The notes under the pieces: generated by a model
What the model saw: the letters and a program-made list of their open reading frames with translations, nothing else
What the model was told of the DNA's origin: nothing
Database searches by the model: none
Shown: in pieces, positions 6,728 to 6,784 of the stretch
Layout of the letters: each line of letters opens with the position of its first letter
Position numbering within the stretch: the stretch's first letter is position 1
Assembly: GCA_947178685.1 (NCBI GenBank)
Contig: CAMWZE010000081.1
Location: 1 to 6,784, forward strand
Length of the DNA stretch: 6,784 nucleotides
Source of the DNA: an uncultured Porphyromonadaceae bacterium
Lineage (GTDB): Bacteria > Bacteroidota > Bacteroidia > Bacteroidales > Muribaculaceae
Direction of reading: 5' to 3'
Position numbers and translations under genes: made by a program

Positions 6728-6780
6728 AATAGAGAGAGACTCTCCGTGTATTCAGAATACACGGAGAGTCTCTCTTTATT
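6728..6780 (+). terminator. Long perfect hairpin, intrinsic terminator of the glucan operon
   Basis: The arms at 6733-6753 and 6755-6775 are perfectly complementary over 21 pairs around a central A (6754); a real loop would open a few of these pairs. A G-U pair and four A/T pairs extend the helix to 6728/6780. It begins 15 nt after the stop codon and is followed by a modest T-rich stretch (TTTATT, 6775-6780). The U-tract is short, but the stem is exceptionally stable. The A-rich 5' flank is a weak mirror tract, so limited bidirectional termination is possible. Confidence 0.85.
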
Positions 6781-6784
6781 ATCG

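Noticed and set aside
6382..6762. A 126-codon minus-strand frame rich in Ser/Ala/Gly
   Set aside because: It is antisense to the repetitive Ala/Glu/Lys tail of the GH57 gene and runs through the terminator. The low complexity explains the open frame.

Overview
The window looks like chromosomal DNA from a Bacteroidota bacterium of the order Bacteroidales. The evidence is a textbook Bacteroides-type promoter (TTTG, 20 bp, TAnnTTTG), weak Shine-Dalgarno use, moderate GC content, and a gene order and protein sequences typical of gut Bacteroidales. A Muribaculaceae-like source is my guess from sequence feel and is not demonstrated. All real genes lie on the + strand. I see no mobile element, CRISPR array, tRNA or rRNA.

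Layout: (1) 25-1596, a six-helix inner-membrane protein of the YihY/BrkB family with a cytoplasmic winged-helix-like C-terminal domain. (2) 1597-1874, an AT-rich intergenic region with a strong candidate promoter at 1706-1737, followed by a leader of about 130 nt. The leader holds a possible hairpin and a possible 19-codon upstream ORF whose stop overlaps the next start. (3) 1875-3848, a glycogen-debranching-enzyme-like protein (GDE_N plus GDE_C/GH133-like). (4) 3845-5110, a GT-B glycosyltransferase (GT4/GT5-like), overlapping the previous gene by ATGA. (5) 5141-6712, a GH57 alpha-amylase-like protein with a coiled coil and an acidic-then-basic, AT-hook-like tail. (6) 6728-6780, a very long perfect hairpin that should terminate the unit.

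The last three genes form a compact operon running from promoter to terminator. None has a signal peptide, so they probably act in the cytoplasm on alpha-glucan (glycogen or maltodextrin): the glycosyltransferase would build it and the GDE-like and GH57-like proteins would trim or bind it. The operon type is known in Bacteroidales, so I do not claim a new system. The most interesting point is that both glycoside-hydrolase-like proteins lack the residue I expect to be the general acid (Ser419 in the GDE-like protein, Ser242 in the GH57-like protein) while keeping the expected partner Glu (Glu612 and Glu146). The GH57-like protein also ends in a nucleic-acid-binding-like tail. Together these suggest that one or both may act as non-canonical enzymes, binders or scaffolds.
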